Shown here piece by piece: positions 41,851 through 50,018 of a stretch of 64,000 nucleotides of DNA. The notes under the pieces are model-generated. The model did not search any database. It had not been told where the DNA came from and saw nothing but the letters and a program-made list of their open reading frames with translations. Numbering within the stretch: the first letter of the stretch is position 1; each line of letters begins with the position of its first letter. This DNA comes from Streptomyces fagopyri (GTDB lineage Bacteria > Actinomycetota > Actinomycetes > Streptomycetales > Streptomycetaceae). The stretch lies in NCBI RefSeq assembly GCF_009498275.1, contig NZ_CP045643.1:7936001-8000000 (forward strand). The letters are read 5' to 3'. The position numbers were made by a program, and so were the translations under genes.

Positions 41851-42792
41851 TCACCGGCCGCAGGTGGTGAGCTGTAGGGACAGGTCCCAGAGCTTGCGGG
41901 CGTTGTCGGGGTCGAGGGCGTGGTCGGCGACGCCGCGGCGGACGCCGGGGGTGAAGGGGCCGGCTTCCTGGCAGTCCTCGAAGTACTTCCCGGTGACGCC
42001 CTGGACCAGGGGGGATGCCGCCAGGAGGACGGATGTGGCGGCGCCCTGGGCGATGGTCTTCTCCGTGACGCCGGTCTTGCCCGACGGGTCGAACGAGGCG
42101 GGCGGGGCGTCCATGTGGCGGCCGAGCCCCGTTCCCCAGATCCGTCCGGGGTTGAGCGCGTTGACCGCGATGTCGTCGGCTGCCCAGCGCTCGGCGGCCT
42201 CCACGGCGAAGAGGATGTTCGCGGTCTTGGACTGGGCGTACGCCAGCCAGGGGTCGTAGGGCTCGGCGGTGAAGTCGGGGTCCTCGAAGCGGACCGGGCC
42301 GTTGACGTGTCCGACGGAGCTGAGCACGGCCACCCGGGCGCCGCGGGCGGCGGCGAGGGCGTCGTGGAGACCGACGGTCAGGGCGAAGTGGCCCAGGTGG
42401 TTGGTGGCGAACTGCAGCTCCCGGCCGGCCGGGGTGCGCAGTTCGGGGGTGGCCATGACGCCGGCGTTGTCGACCAGGATGTGCAGCGGTCCGGTCCAGT
42501 CGGACACGAAGGCCGCGACGGAGGCGGGGTCCGCCAGGTCGAGGCGGGCGGCCCGGGTGCGGGGGTTGCCGGTCTCGTCGGCGATCTCCCGGGCGGCGGT
42601 GGTGCCGACCTCCACGGTCCGGGCCGCGATGGTGACCTCGGCGCCGGCCGAGGCGAGCGCGCGGGCGGTCTCGCGGCCGAGGCCTCCCGCGCCGCCGGTC
42701 ACGATGGCGCTGCGCCCGGTGAGATCGATGCCGGCGACAACCTCGGACGCGGTCGACTGCGGACCGAAGGGGGTGGTGATGAGCTGTGTCAT
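41851..42792 (-). CDS. short-chain dehydrogenase/reductase
   Basis: A 313-residue SDR. A-I-V-T-G-G-A-G-G-L-G-R-E binds the cofactor, N-N-A-G-type sequence appears as V-D-N-A-G-V-M-A-T, and Y-A-Q-S-K (about residue 185) supplies the catalytic Tyr and Lys, with S-S preceding it as the catalytic Ser. The long form resembles the retinol-dehydrogenase/WW-oxidoreductase-like SDRs common in actinobacteria. It is divergent from a TetR-family gene, and three near-identical operators lie between them, so its expression is probably repressed by that regulator and induced by a small ligand, perhaps the enzyme's substrate. Confidence 0.85.
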   Translation of the reverse strand: MTQLITTPFGPQSTASEVVAGIDLTGRSAIVTGGAGGLGRETARALASAGAEVTIAARTVEVGTTAAREIADETGNPRTRAARLDLADPASVAAFVSDWTGPLHILVDNAGVMATPELRTPAGRELQFATNHLGHFALTVGLHDALAAARGARVAVLSSVGHVNGPVRFEDPDFTAEPYDPWLAYAQSKTANILFAVEAAERWAADDIAVNALNPGRIWGTGLGRHMDAPPASFDPSGKTGVTEKTIAQGAATSVLLAASPLVQGVTGKYFEDCQEAGPFTPGVRRGVADHALDPDNARKLWDLSLQLTTCGR

Positions 42793-42867
42793 GTTCCTGT
42801 TCCTGTTTCCGTCCGGCGGACCGTGCCGGGGACGGGTGTCAGTGAGGCGACCGCCTACACTGGCCGT

Positions 42868-42887
42868 AAGCGGATGCAAGTCCGGTT
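42868..42887. promoter_or_regulatory. TetR-type operator 1 (AAGCGGA-N6-TCCGGTT)
   Basis: First of three sites matching AAGCGGA-N6-TCCGCTT; one mismatch in the right arm. It lies closest to the SDR gene, about 75 bp from its ATG. Confidence 0.65.
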
Positions 42888-42899
42888 CCCGGGTGCCGT

Positions 42900-42919
42900 A
42901 AGCGGAGCCGAATCCGCTT
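42900..42919. promoter_or_regulatory. TetR-type operator 2 (perfect AAGCGGA-N6-TCCGCTT)
   Basis: Perfect 7-bp inverted repeat with a 6-bp spacer, 32 bp from operator 1. The geometry (20 bp in total) is typical of TetR-family dimers. Confidence 0.72.
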
Positions 42920-42934
42920 CTGTCGCCTCACCGT

Positions 42935-42954
42935 AAGCGGACCCGGCTCCGCAT
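42935..42954. promoter_or_regulatory. TetR-type operator 3 (AAGCGGA-N6-TCCGCAT)
   Basis: Third copy, 35 bp from operator 2, one mismatch in the right arm. It ends 13 bp before the ATG of the TetR gene, next to its ribosome-binding site, so binding here would block the regulator's own expression. Confidence 0.68.
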
Positions 42955-42967
42955 GCAAGGAGATGTG

Positions 42968-43552
42968 ATGCCTCGCTCACTGCGCGCGGATGCCCGGGCG
43001 AATCACGAGCGCCTGCTGGAGGTCGCTGCCCAGGCTTTCGCGCAGGAGGGCACCGAGGCGTCGATGAAGGCGATCGCGGCCGAGGCCGGCGTCGGAATCG
43101 GGACCCTCTACCGCCGGTTCCCCACCCGCGAAGACCTCATCGAGGCGACCTATCGCAACGAGACCGACCGGCTGTGCGCGTCGGCACGGCAACTGCTGAA
43201 CGAAAAGGCTCCACAGGCCGCGCTGCGCACGTGGATGGAGGCCTTCGTCGACTACATGCTCACCAAGCGGGGCATGGCGGACGCCCTGCCCGTGATCCTG
43301 GCCACCCGCGAAGGGCTGCGTCTGCACAGCCGCGACGCCCTGAAGGCAGCCGTGACGACGCTCCTGGAGGCTGGGATCGCCGCCGGACAGGTACGCCAGG
43401 ACGTGGCGCCGAACGACATCCTCATGGCACTCGGTGGCATCACGCTCATCACGGGACACGAACACGAGCGTGATCTCGCCTCTCGGCTCATCACCCTCCT
43501 CCTCGACGGCCTCACCCCTGACCGCGAGTACGGCCCGACGGCCACCGCGTAG
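42968..43552 (+). CDS. TetR/AcrR family transcriptional regulator
   Basis: A 194-residue repressor. The N-terminal helix-turn-helix reads A-F-A-Q-E-G-T-E-A-S-M-K-A-I-A-A-E-A-G-V and G-I-G-T-L-Y-R-R-F-P-T-R-E-D-L-I-E-A, the classic TetR signature. The remaining helices form the ligand-binding and dimer domain. ATG at 42968 is chosen because AAGGAG lies five bases upstream; an ATG at 42953 would overlap operator 3. It is divergent from the SDR gene and the three inverted repeats between them strongly suggest autoregulation and control of the SDR. Confidence 0.88.
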   Translation: MPRSLRADARANHERLLEVAAQAFAQEGTEASMKAIAAEAGVGIGTLYRRFPTREDLIEATYRNETDRLCASARQLLNEKAPQAALRTWMEAFVDYMLTKRGMADALPVILATREGLRLHSRDALKAAVTTLLEAGIAAGQVRQDVAPNDILMALGGITLITGHEHERDLASRLITLLLDGLTPDREYGPTATA

Positions 43553-43769
43553 CCGCCGCATCCGTGGGAGGGGGTGGTGCGGCCGATGTGCTGCGGCTGC
43601 CCGGGGGCGTCGTACGCGCGCGAGCAGCAGCCTGCGGGGAGCGCCCGCGGAGCCTGTGTTCGCGCCGATGGTCGCCCCGGTCTCTGAACTGCCTGCGGGA
43701 AGGCCCTGCCAGGGGACCACTCAGGCCCTGTGCCGCTCAGGAGTCGGCCCGCTGAGGACCCGGGGCTGC

Positions 43770-44648
43770 TCAGCTGCCGGGACCGGTCGGGCGGGGGCCC
43801 GGTGCGGTGCCGGTGGTGGATGCGTTCCAGCTGCTGATGATGCGCAGGGATCCGGCTGTGGCGGAGTCCGGCTCGGGCATGTAGACGCACAGCGTCTGGT
43901 TGTCATCGCCGGGCAGTTGCATGGACTCGTAGGAGAAATGCAGGTCGCCGACAAGCGGGTGCCAGTAGTGCACAGCCCCGTGGGTATGGCGCAGTACGCG
44001 GTGGTCGTTCCACCAGGTGCTGAACTCGGGCGCTTTCAGGGTCAGTTCGCCGATCAGGTCGGCGAGCCGACGATCTCCTGGGCAGCGGCCCGCTTCCAGG
44101 CGCAGCATGGCCACGGTCTCGCACGCGATCTGCTCCCAGTCCACGGTGCGTTCGCGAGCCTGAGGGTCGAGCAGGTAGTAGCGGGCGAGGTTGCGCCGCT
44201 GGACGGGCAGCGCGTCGAAATCGGTGAGGACGGCGCGCGCGAGGCGGTTGGAAGCCAGGACGTCGGTGCGCCGGCCGATGACGAAGGCGGGCACGTGGTC
44301 GAGGGTCTGCAGCATCAGGTGCAGACCCTGGCGGACCCGCTGCGGGTTGACCGGGGCGCGCCGCGCGCCGGGGCGGGCGAGGAGGTCGGTGAGGTGTTCG
44401 TGCTCGGTGGCGTCCAGGCGCAGGGCGCGGGCCAGGGCGTCGACCACCTCGGGTGAGGGATGTGCTGCCCTGCCCTGTTCGAGGCGGGTGTAGTACTCGC
44501 TGCTCACGCCCGCTAGGCGGGCGGCCTCCTCGCGGCGCAGGCCGGGGACGCGGCGAGTGCGCCCGTCGGCGGGCAGCCCCGCCGACTCGGGGCTGATCCG
44601 CGCGCGGCGGGTGCGCAGGAAGTCGGCGATCTCGCGGCTGCGGTCCAT
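43770..44648 (-). CDS. XRE-family regulator with MmyB-like ligand domain
   Basis: A 292-residue regulator. The N-terminal helix-turn-helix (about 30-85) reads V-P-G-L-R-R-E-E-A-A-R-L-A-G-V-S and E-Y-Y-T-R-L-E-Q-G-R, the hallmark of this Streptomyces group. The C-terminal domain (about 105-275) has V-I-G-R-R-T-D-V-L-A-S-N, L-A-R-Y-Y-L-L-D and F-S-T-W-W-N-D-H-R-V, matching the MmyB-like, PAS-related ligand domain. It is divergent from the SDR at 44834 and commonly regulates such a neighbour. It converges with the TetR gene. Confidence 0.88.
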   Translation of the reverse strand: MDRSREIADFLRTRRARISPESAGLPADGRTRRVPGLRREEAARLAGVSSEYYTRLEQGRAAHPSPEVVDALARALRLDATEHEHLTDLLARPGARRAPVNPQRVRQGLHLMLQTLDHVPAFVIGRRTDVLASNRLARAVLTDFDALPVQRRNLARYYLLDPQARERTVDWEQIACETVAMLRLEAGRCPGDRRLADLIGELTLKAPEFSTWWNDHRVLRHTHGAVHYWHPLVGDLHFSYESMQLPGDDNQTLCVYMPEPDSATAGSLRIISSWNASTTGTAPGPRPTGPGS

Positions 44649-44833
44649 ACACCCAGTCTGGACCGGCCGTACACCGCCCGCCCCCCCGCTGGGTGGCCCT
44701 GCCAGTACCTGTCTGACCAGGGCCATCTTCGGGCCGTTCGGGTCCTTCCCGCGGTGGTCAGCTTGATGCGGAGGCGCCGCGGACGTCGCAGGCCTCTCCG
44801 AAATCCGTTGATCTTCCCGGAAGGTGTCATTCC

Positions 44834-45622
44834 ATGGCTACCGAGACTTCTGCCACGGCCTCCACGAAGCCCCTTCACGGCCGGGTGGCTGTCGTCACCG
44901 GCGCGTCGAGCGGTATCGGTGAGGCGTCGGCCGAGCACCTGGCGTCGCTGGGCGCCAAGGTCGCCGTACTGGCCCGGCGCGCCGAGCGGCTGGACGACCT
45001 CGTCGCCCGCGTCGCGAAGAGCGGCGGTACGGCTGTGGCGGTCGCCGTCGACGTGACCGACGCCGCCGCGGTCCAGGCCGCCGCCGACCGCGTGCAGGCG
45101 GAGCTGGGCGGCGCGGACCTGCTCTTCAACAACGCCGGCGTCATGCTCCCCGGCCCCGTCGAGGAACTGCGCGCCGACCAGTGGCAGCGCCAGATCGACC
45201 TGAACATCTCCGGCCTGATGAACGTCATCGGCGCCTTCACCCCGCAGCTGGTGCGTGCCGCCGGCGAACGCGGCGTCGCCGACCTGATCAACACGTCCTC
45301 CAGCGCCGCGCAGAACCTCTACCCGACGTTCGCCGTCTACGCCGCCACCAAGGCGTTCGTCTCCCACCTGTCCAAGCACCTGCGTGTCGAGCTGGGTACG
45401 AAGAAGGTGCGGGTCTCGGCGATCGAGCCGGGCATCGTGGGCACGGAGCTGCAGTCCCATGTCACCGACGAGGGCGCCAGCGCCTGGCTCGAGGGGTCGA
45501 AGGAGAGCATCGACTGGCTCCGGTCGGAGGACATCGCGCAGACGGTCGGCTTCATCGCGGCCCTGCCGCTGCGGGTCAACCTCCCGCAGGTCTTCATCAT
45601 GCCGACCGCCCAGCCCAGCTGA
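44834..45622 (+). CDS. SDR family oxidoreductase
   Basis: A 262-residue classical SDR. V-V-T-G-A-S-S-G-I-G-E-A (about 21-32) binds NAD(P), F-N-N-A-G-V-M is the structural motif, and the catalytic set is Ser (T-S-S-S-A-A) with Y-A-A-T-K near residue 175. The acidic/basic residues after the second beta strand (A-R-R-A-E-R) favour NADP. ATG at 44834 has GGAAGG upstream. Divergent from an XRE regulator and followed by two truncated redox genes, it seems to be the intact survivor of a larger redox operon. Substrate unknown. Confidence 0.88.
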   Translation: MATETSATASTKPLHGRVAVVTGASSGIGEASAEHLASLGAKVAVLARRAERLDDLVARVAKSGGTAVAVAVDVTDAAAVQAAADRVQAELGGADLLFNNAGVMLPGPVEELRADQWQRQIDLNISGLMNVIGAFTPQLVRAAGERGVADLINTSSSAAQNLYPTFAVYAATKAFVSHLSKHLRVELGTKKVRVSAIEPGIVGTELQSHVTDEGASAWLEGSKESIDWLRSEDIAQTVGFIAALPLRVNLPQVFIMPTAQPS

Positions 45623-45639
45623 CAGCACCGTCAAGCGCG

Positions 45640-45828
45640 GTGACCTGGTTCGCTCTCCCAGGCCCTTCGCCGGTCCGCGCCTACATCGAGGAACTGATCC
45701 CCGACATCCTCGACGGCCTGATCGAGCCCGGAAAGATCCTCGACGCCACCACCGACCTCGACGGCGTACCCGCCGGCTACCAGGACATGGCCGACCGCAA
45801 GAGCCTGAAGGTCCTCGCCAAGCCCTGA
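45640..45828 (+). pseudogene. C-terminal remnant of a zinc-dependent alcohol dehydrogenase
   Basis: About 62 codons after the SDR stop read G-P-S-P-V-R-A-Y-I-E-E-L-I-P-D-I-L-D-G-L-I-E-P-G and L-D-G-V-P-A-G-Y-Q-D-M-A-D-R-K-S-L-K-V-L. This is the C-terminal end of medium-chain zinc alcohol dehydrogenases of the Tdh-like type. The catalytic and NAD-binding domains (roughly the first 330 residues) are missing. A GTG at 45640 could in principle start translation, but the product would not be an enzyme. Confidence 0.72.
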
Positions 45829-45922
45829 CCCCGAGACACCGGCAGGGGTGCGGCCCGCGCCGCACCCCGCCCGACCGTCGAACCTCGTAAGACACAGACA
45901 GCCTCCCACCACAGGACATGAC

Positions 45923-46399
45923 GTGAAGAACATCGGATTCCTCTCCTTCGGCCACTGGTCGCCCAGCGCCCCCTCCCAGGCCCGGTCGGCCGCGGACGTG
46001 CTGCACCAGTCCATCGACCTCGCCATCGCCGCCGAGGAACTCGGCGTGGACGGCGCGTACTTCCGGGTGCACCACTTCGCCCGGCAGGCGGCCAGCCCCT
46101 TCCCACTGCTCGCGGTCGTGGCCGCGCGGACCTCGAAGATCGAGATCGGCACCGGCGTGATCGACATGCGCTACGAGAACCCGCTCTACATGGCCGAGAA
46201 CGCGGGGGCCGCGGACCTCATATCGGGCGGCCGGCTGCAACTGGGCATCAGCCGCGGCTCACCGGAACAGGTGATCGACGGCTGGCGCCTGTTCGGCTAC
46301 CACCCGGCGCCGGGCGAGACGGACGCCGACATGGCCCGCCGCCACACGCACCACTGCCTGGCCTCGGCCGCCGGCCGCTGTGCCGAGCAGGTCGCGTGA
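45923..46399 (+). pseudogene. truncated LLM-class (luciferase-like) flavin-dependent oxidoreductase
   Basis: A GTG-start ORF of 158 codons. I-G-F-L-S-F-G-H-W, D-G-A-Y-F-R-V-H-H-F-A-R-Q, I-E-I-G-T-G-V-I-D-M-R-Y-E-N-P and L-G-I-S-R-G-S-P-E-Q-V are the first half of a luciferase-like TIM barrel. Family members have about 330-350 residues; here the similarity stops at D-M-A-R-R-H-T and the ORF ends 17 codons later, so the second half of the barrel is gone. It lies directly after the alcohol dehydrogenase remnant. Function is very unlikely. Confidence 0.75.
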
Positions 46400-46541
46400 G
46401 GCCCGCGCGGTTCTGCGCGGTATCGCGTGCTTACCAGCGGTCCTGTGCGGGCGCTGAGGACCGGTGCCCCGATCAAAGCGGTGACGATCAGGGGGAAGCG
46501 GGAACGGGAAAGCACGTTTGCCCCTGCCGACCGGGAGACCG

Positions 46542-47329
46542 TCATCGGGCGAGAGAGGCCGCGTCGCCCATGACCACGACGGGGGGTCGGCGGGATCGAG
46601 CGCGCGCAGAAGCTGCTTCATGTGAGCCCTGGAGAGACTGACGCAGGCGTGAGTAGGACCGCCGTGGTCGACGTGGAGCCAAATGCCCCCGCCGCGGTAC
46701 CCGCCCAAGGGATGGGTGCCGTCCATGGGTGATGTACCGGGCTGCCGGTTGTAGTTGATGGCGATGACGTAGTCGTACACGCCGTTGAGCGATTCGCCCT
46801 CGATGCCGGTGTCGTTGGTCGAGAAGGCGCCGGAGTGGTGGTACGGCAGCTTGGTGCCGGGGTCGGCGAGGCGGCCGCCGGCGTCGGTGAGGCCGAACAC
46901 CCCTATGGGACTGTGCAGATCACCCGCGTAGTGTTCGTCGGTCCAGCCCCTGTAGCCGTTGTGCGCGGCCCATACCGCCCCGGGATGCCAGCGCCCGTCG
47001 ATCCGTTGCCAGAGCACGGCCTTCGAAGACGCGGAAGCCTTCCCGGCTCCCGTGACGAGGAGGACCTGCCGGGTGTTCTCCGGGACGTGCGCCGGCGTCT
47101 TCGGACCGAGCCCCGGCAGCCGGCCGGGGAACTCCGGTCGCGGCTGCACCGTCACCCGGGGTGCGTCAGGAGTGGGCATGAGCTGTGCGGCCGCGGCTCG
47201 GGCCGCGACCGATGCCCTGCCCGATGCCACCGTGGAATTCTCGTGAGGTATGTACGTGTACGCGGCGACGCCCAGTGCGGAGACGATGACCGCGGCGGTC
47301 ACCGAGAGGGAGGCCCTGTGGAGGTGCAT
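46542..47329 (-). CDS. L,D-transpeptidase (YkuD family), with an apparent frameshift near the C terminus
   Basis: Signal-anchor at residues 8-26, then a secreted domain. S-P-I-G-V-F-G-L-T-D and I-W-L-H-V-D-H-G-G-P-T-H-A-C-V-S-L-S give the catalytic His and Cys of an L,D-transpeptidase, which makes 3-3 peptidoglycan cross-links. As read, the frame runs on to 46259, adding about 95 Arg/Pro-rich residues antisense to the truncated oxidoreductase. A single extra C in the C6 run (G6 at 46581-46586 on the + strand) would give D-P-P-V-V-V-M-G-D-A-A-S-L-A-R-stop at 46542, which looks like the normal end of this family. The coordinates given assume that shift (788 bp, one base short of 263 codons). 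Confidence 0.78.
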
Positions 47330-47486
47330 GGGTACAGGCTTTCTCAAGGAGTTGGGAAGGCGAGGACAGGGTTCCGCCGGACCAGCGCCACTCATCACGG
47401 GACCGGCCGGGCGTGGTTGACATGCCCGGAGACCTGCCGGAGACCTGTCGAAGCGCATCGGTCACCGATCCGCGAGTCGGCGGTGC

Positions 47487-47528
47487 GGGGTACGTCGTGG
47501 GCAGGCTGACCTGCCCACGACGTACCCC
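47487..47528 (-). terminator. 19-bp perfect-stem hairpin after the third ECF operon
   Basis: GGGGTACGTCGTGGGCAGG at 47487-47505 pairs without mismatch with 47510-47528 around a 4-base loop (CTGA). It lies 30 bp beyond the stop of the CU044_5270-type gene at 47558. It is among the strongest hairpins in the window and is placed to end leftward transcription. Confidence 0.85.
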
Positions 47529-47557
47529 TGACACCGCAGTCCGGGAGAGCCGCAGGC

Positions 47558-48790
47558 TCAGCCGCGGGCGTTCTTCGGCACGCTGATCTGCCGCTCGCCC
47601 CAGCCCATCCGGGTGGTCGCCGCGTTGCCGACCGTCGTGCCCGCTGCGAGACCTGCCGTTTTGGCCCTGGCCGAGGGGGTGACCAGCAGAGTCTGATCAC
47701 TGAGCATCGCGCCGGTCGACGGGTCGACGACCAGCCGCTCCCTGGTGGTCCCCAGCGGCGTCCCGTAGGACTGGGGGAACTCGACTCCGACGCCCGTGCG
47801 GCCCAGCGGGTCGGTGACATGGCCGACCACCCGGACTCCGGGCAGGTCGGCCATCACCCGGTACGCCGCCGCCCGGACGCCGGGCTTCACGGGCATCGTG
47901 ATGAGGTTGCCCGCCTGACGCAGCATCCAGGTACTGCGGCCCGACGTACCGCTGTCCGCGCCGTTGTCCCGCGAGTACAACGTCTCCAGGTAGCGGCGCA
48001 GCGCGTCGCTGGTGGAGGGCAGCGCACGCAGGTCCTTGTACGAGACGTTGTCCGGACCGACGGCGTAGATCTTGTCGCCGACACTCGTGTGCATGACCAT
48101 CGGCCGACCGGGCCCGATGGTGTAGGCGACCTCGGCGTTCCCGGAAGCCTTCCCGACCTCGGCCACGACCGTGTGGGGCGAGCCGGCGGCGTTCCAGCGC
48201 TTCTTGTCCGCCGGCGTCCTGGGCTCGGTCGCGGAATTCTCCCCGGAGACCATCAGGCTGTCTGTTCCAGAACGTACTCCCACGGACCACAGGTCGGTCC
48301 CCGTACTGCTCACGGCGATGAGGTGCCCGTTCGCATCGGCGACATCCACGTGCTGCGATTGCGTGGTGGTCTGCCAGTACGTTCCCTCGGCGGCCGCGGA
48401 TTCCGCGTTCCGGGCCGCGGCGAGCAGCTCGATGTGGCCGTCGACGCGAAGGTCCGTCCCGGGGTCGGACGTCCGTGTCGGGGCGGAGGCCTGCGGCCGC
48501 GCGACAGGCCGATCGGCAGGCCCCTGCCAGTCGAACGTGCCCGCGGCGGCCACCACGGACGCCGCCACGGCTGCGAGAGCCACCGCCCCCAGAGGGCGGA
48601 AACCGCTTCTGCGGCGCGGTACGGCAAGACGCGCCACGCGGCCGTCCGCCGCGTCGGTGACGATGCGGGCGAAGGTCTCCTGTTGCCGTGCCGGGTCTGC
48701 CGGCAGGGACGGATCCAGTGCGTCGGGCCGTGCGTCCGCGAGCACCTTCATGACGTCGGGCCGCCCGGACCGCTTGGTGGTGTTCTTCAC
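47558..48790 (-). CDS. CU044_5270-like membrane-anchored protein, ECF partner
   Basis: A 410-residue protein: about 65 cytoplasmic residues, one membrane segment (L-G-A-V-A-L-A-A-V-A-A-S-V-V-A-A-A), then a ~320-residue extracytoplasmic domain. Features shared with the protein at 38865 are an early A-A-A-R-N-A-E-S motif, a Y-W-Q-T-T-T-Q-S strand, and L-R-R-Y-L-E-T-L-Y in mid-domain followed by D-L-P-G-V-R-V-V-G-H-V-T-D. GTG at 48790 overlaps the ECF stop (GTGA). Proteins of this type probably sense the envelope and control their cognate sigma factor. Confidence 0.78.
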   Translation of the reverse strand: MKNTTKRSGRPDVMKVLADARPDALDPSLPADPARQQETFARIVTDAADGRVARLAVPRRRSGFRPLGAVALAAVAASVVAAAGTFDWQGPADRPVARPQASAPTRTSDPGTDLRVDGHIELLAAARNAESAAAEGTYWQTTTQSQHVDVADANGHLIAVSSTGTDLWSVGVRSGTDSLMVSGENSATEPRTPADKKRWNAAGSPHTVVAEVGKASGNAEVAYTIGPGRPMVMHTSVGDKIYAVGPDNVSYKDLRALPSTSDALRRYLETLYSRDNGADSGTSGRSTWMLRQAGNLITMPVKPGVRAAAYRVMADLPGVRVVGHVTDPLGRTGVGVEFPQSYGTPLGTTRERLVVDPSTGAMLSDQTLLVTPSARAKTAGLAAGTTVGNAATTRMGWGERQISVPKNARG

Positions 48791-49353
48791 GCAGGGGCTC
48801 CTTGGTGGTGAGTGGGAAACGCGGCTTCCTGGGGAGCCGTTGACGCTGTCTCTGCTGCCTGTGCCGTCTCCAGCGCCTTCTCCAGACGGCGGCGGGCCCG
48901 GTACAGACGGACGGTCAGCGTCGCGGTGGTGCAGTCCAGAACCCGAGCGGCCTCCTTGGGACTCAGGCCGTGCCAGGCGATCAGCGTCAGCAGTTCCCGG
49001 TCGGCCTCCGGCAGGCTCGCGAGGGCCTCCAGTGCGATGTGCCGGTCGGTGACCACTGCCGCGACATCACTGACGTGGGTCTCGGCGCCACTGCTGATGC
49101 GCTGTGCTTCCTCCGCGGCGACGAGGTACTGGTGCGCATCCCGGCGACGCACTTCGCGCACCAGGTTGCGGGCCACGCCGAGAAGCCACGGCAGTGCCGG
49201 GTGGGGAATGTCGCGCATCCGCCGCCAGGCGACGGTGAACGTCTCGCTGGTGATGTCTTCTCCCAGTTCACGTCCGACCAGGCTCGTGGCGTAGGCGAGG
49301 ACACGCGGACAGCACTCCTCGTAGACACCCCGAAAGCGCTCGACAGTCGTCAC
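48787..49353 (-). CDS. ECF RNA polymerase sigma factor
   Basis: About 188 residues. Region 2: V-L-A-Y-A-T-S-L-V-G-R-E-L-G-E-D-I-T-S-E-T-F-T-V-A-W and L-P-W-L-L-G-V-A-R-N-L-V-R. Region 4: L-P-E-A-D-R-E-L-L-T-L-I-A-W-H-G-L-S-P-K-E-A-A, then T-A-T-L-T-V-R-L-Y-R-A-R-R-R. GTG at 49353 is preferred because AGGGAGA lies four bases upstream; an ATG at 49368 in frame is less well placed. It is the third ECF sigma factor within 12 kb and the second with a CU044_5270-type partner. Confidence 0.87.
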   Translation of the reverse strand: MTTVERFRGVYEECCPRVLAYATSLVGRELGEDITSETFTVAWRRMRDIPHPALPWLLGVARNLVREVRRRDAHQYLVAAEEAQRISSGAETHVSDVAAVVTDRHIALEALASLPEADRELLTLIAWHGLSPKEAARVLDCTTATLTVRLYRARRRLEKALETAQAAETASTAPQEAAFPTHHQGAPA

Positions 49354-50018
49354 GCGCTCTCCCTTCATCTCGGATCTCTCACCGAGCAATGCGTGTGGCG
49401 ACCCGGTTCTTACACGTAGGGGCCACAAATCCTGGTGCTGTGATCGACGTCACGCGGCAGAGCGGCCTCGTGCCATGTCCCGCGTCACTGCCCGAGCGCG
49501 TGCGCGACGTCTTCGGGGCCCGCCACCCCACCCTCGCTCGCAGGCGAGATCACGACAGTCCTCACTCCGCTCCTGCTCCTCGTCGAAAACGCCGGGGTGG
49601 TCCCGGTGCTCCTGTGGGTGGTGGCCTCCGCGCCGGTCGGCGGCGGTGGCGCCGGCGTGCATTTCGGTTGGGAAGCGGCCCGTGGACAACGGCCGTCCGG
49701 TCGGGCGTCGCGCGTCGAGGGCCGGCGCCGCGTGCGGATGCGGTCCCGGAAGCTCACACACGGCGGCGTGAAAGAGCAAGTGACCCCGAATGTGCCGCGC
49801 GTCGGCGGCGGCCTCCGCGCAGGCCGCCGTCCACGGCGGGCCTACCCGCGGGCGAGAGCGAGGGATGTCCGGCGGCTGATGAAGCCGTGCTGTGCGGTTG
49901 CCGGCCACGCCGACTCCCGCTCCAGCCGGTCTCTTTGGGCTTCCGGCTCGCGGTGGTGCGCCATGCTCGGTTGCGCCGCCCGGGCTCTCTGGTCCGTAGT
50001 GAGTTAGATTGCCCGGCT
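49354..50018. other. intergenic region upstream of the multicopper oxidase
   Basis: 665 bp. The oxidase frame is open through most of it but the N-terminal extension is Arg/Pro-rich and has no coding character. One + strand frame around 49550-49680 has a hydrophobic run but no recognisable family. Promoters for the divergent sigma and oxidase genes are expected here. No gene is supported. Confidence 0.5.

Noticed and set aside
46259..46541. C-terminal extension of the L,D-transpeptidase frame
   Set aside because: It is antisense to the luciferase-like fragment, Arg/Pro-rich, and explained by a single-base shift that restores the expected end.
49389..50018. 210-codon N-terminal extension of the multicopper oxidase frame
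   Set aside because: The extension is Arg/Pro-rich and non-conserved in character; a proper Tat signal begins at the ATG at 50019.
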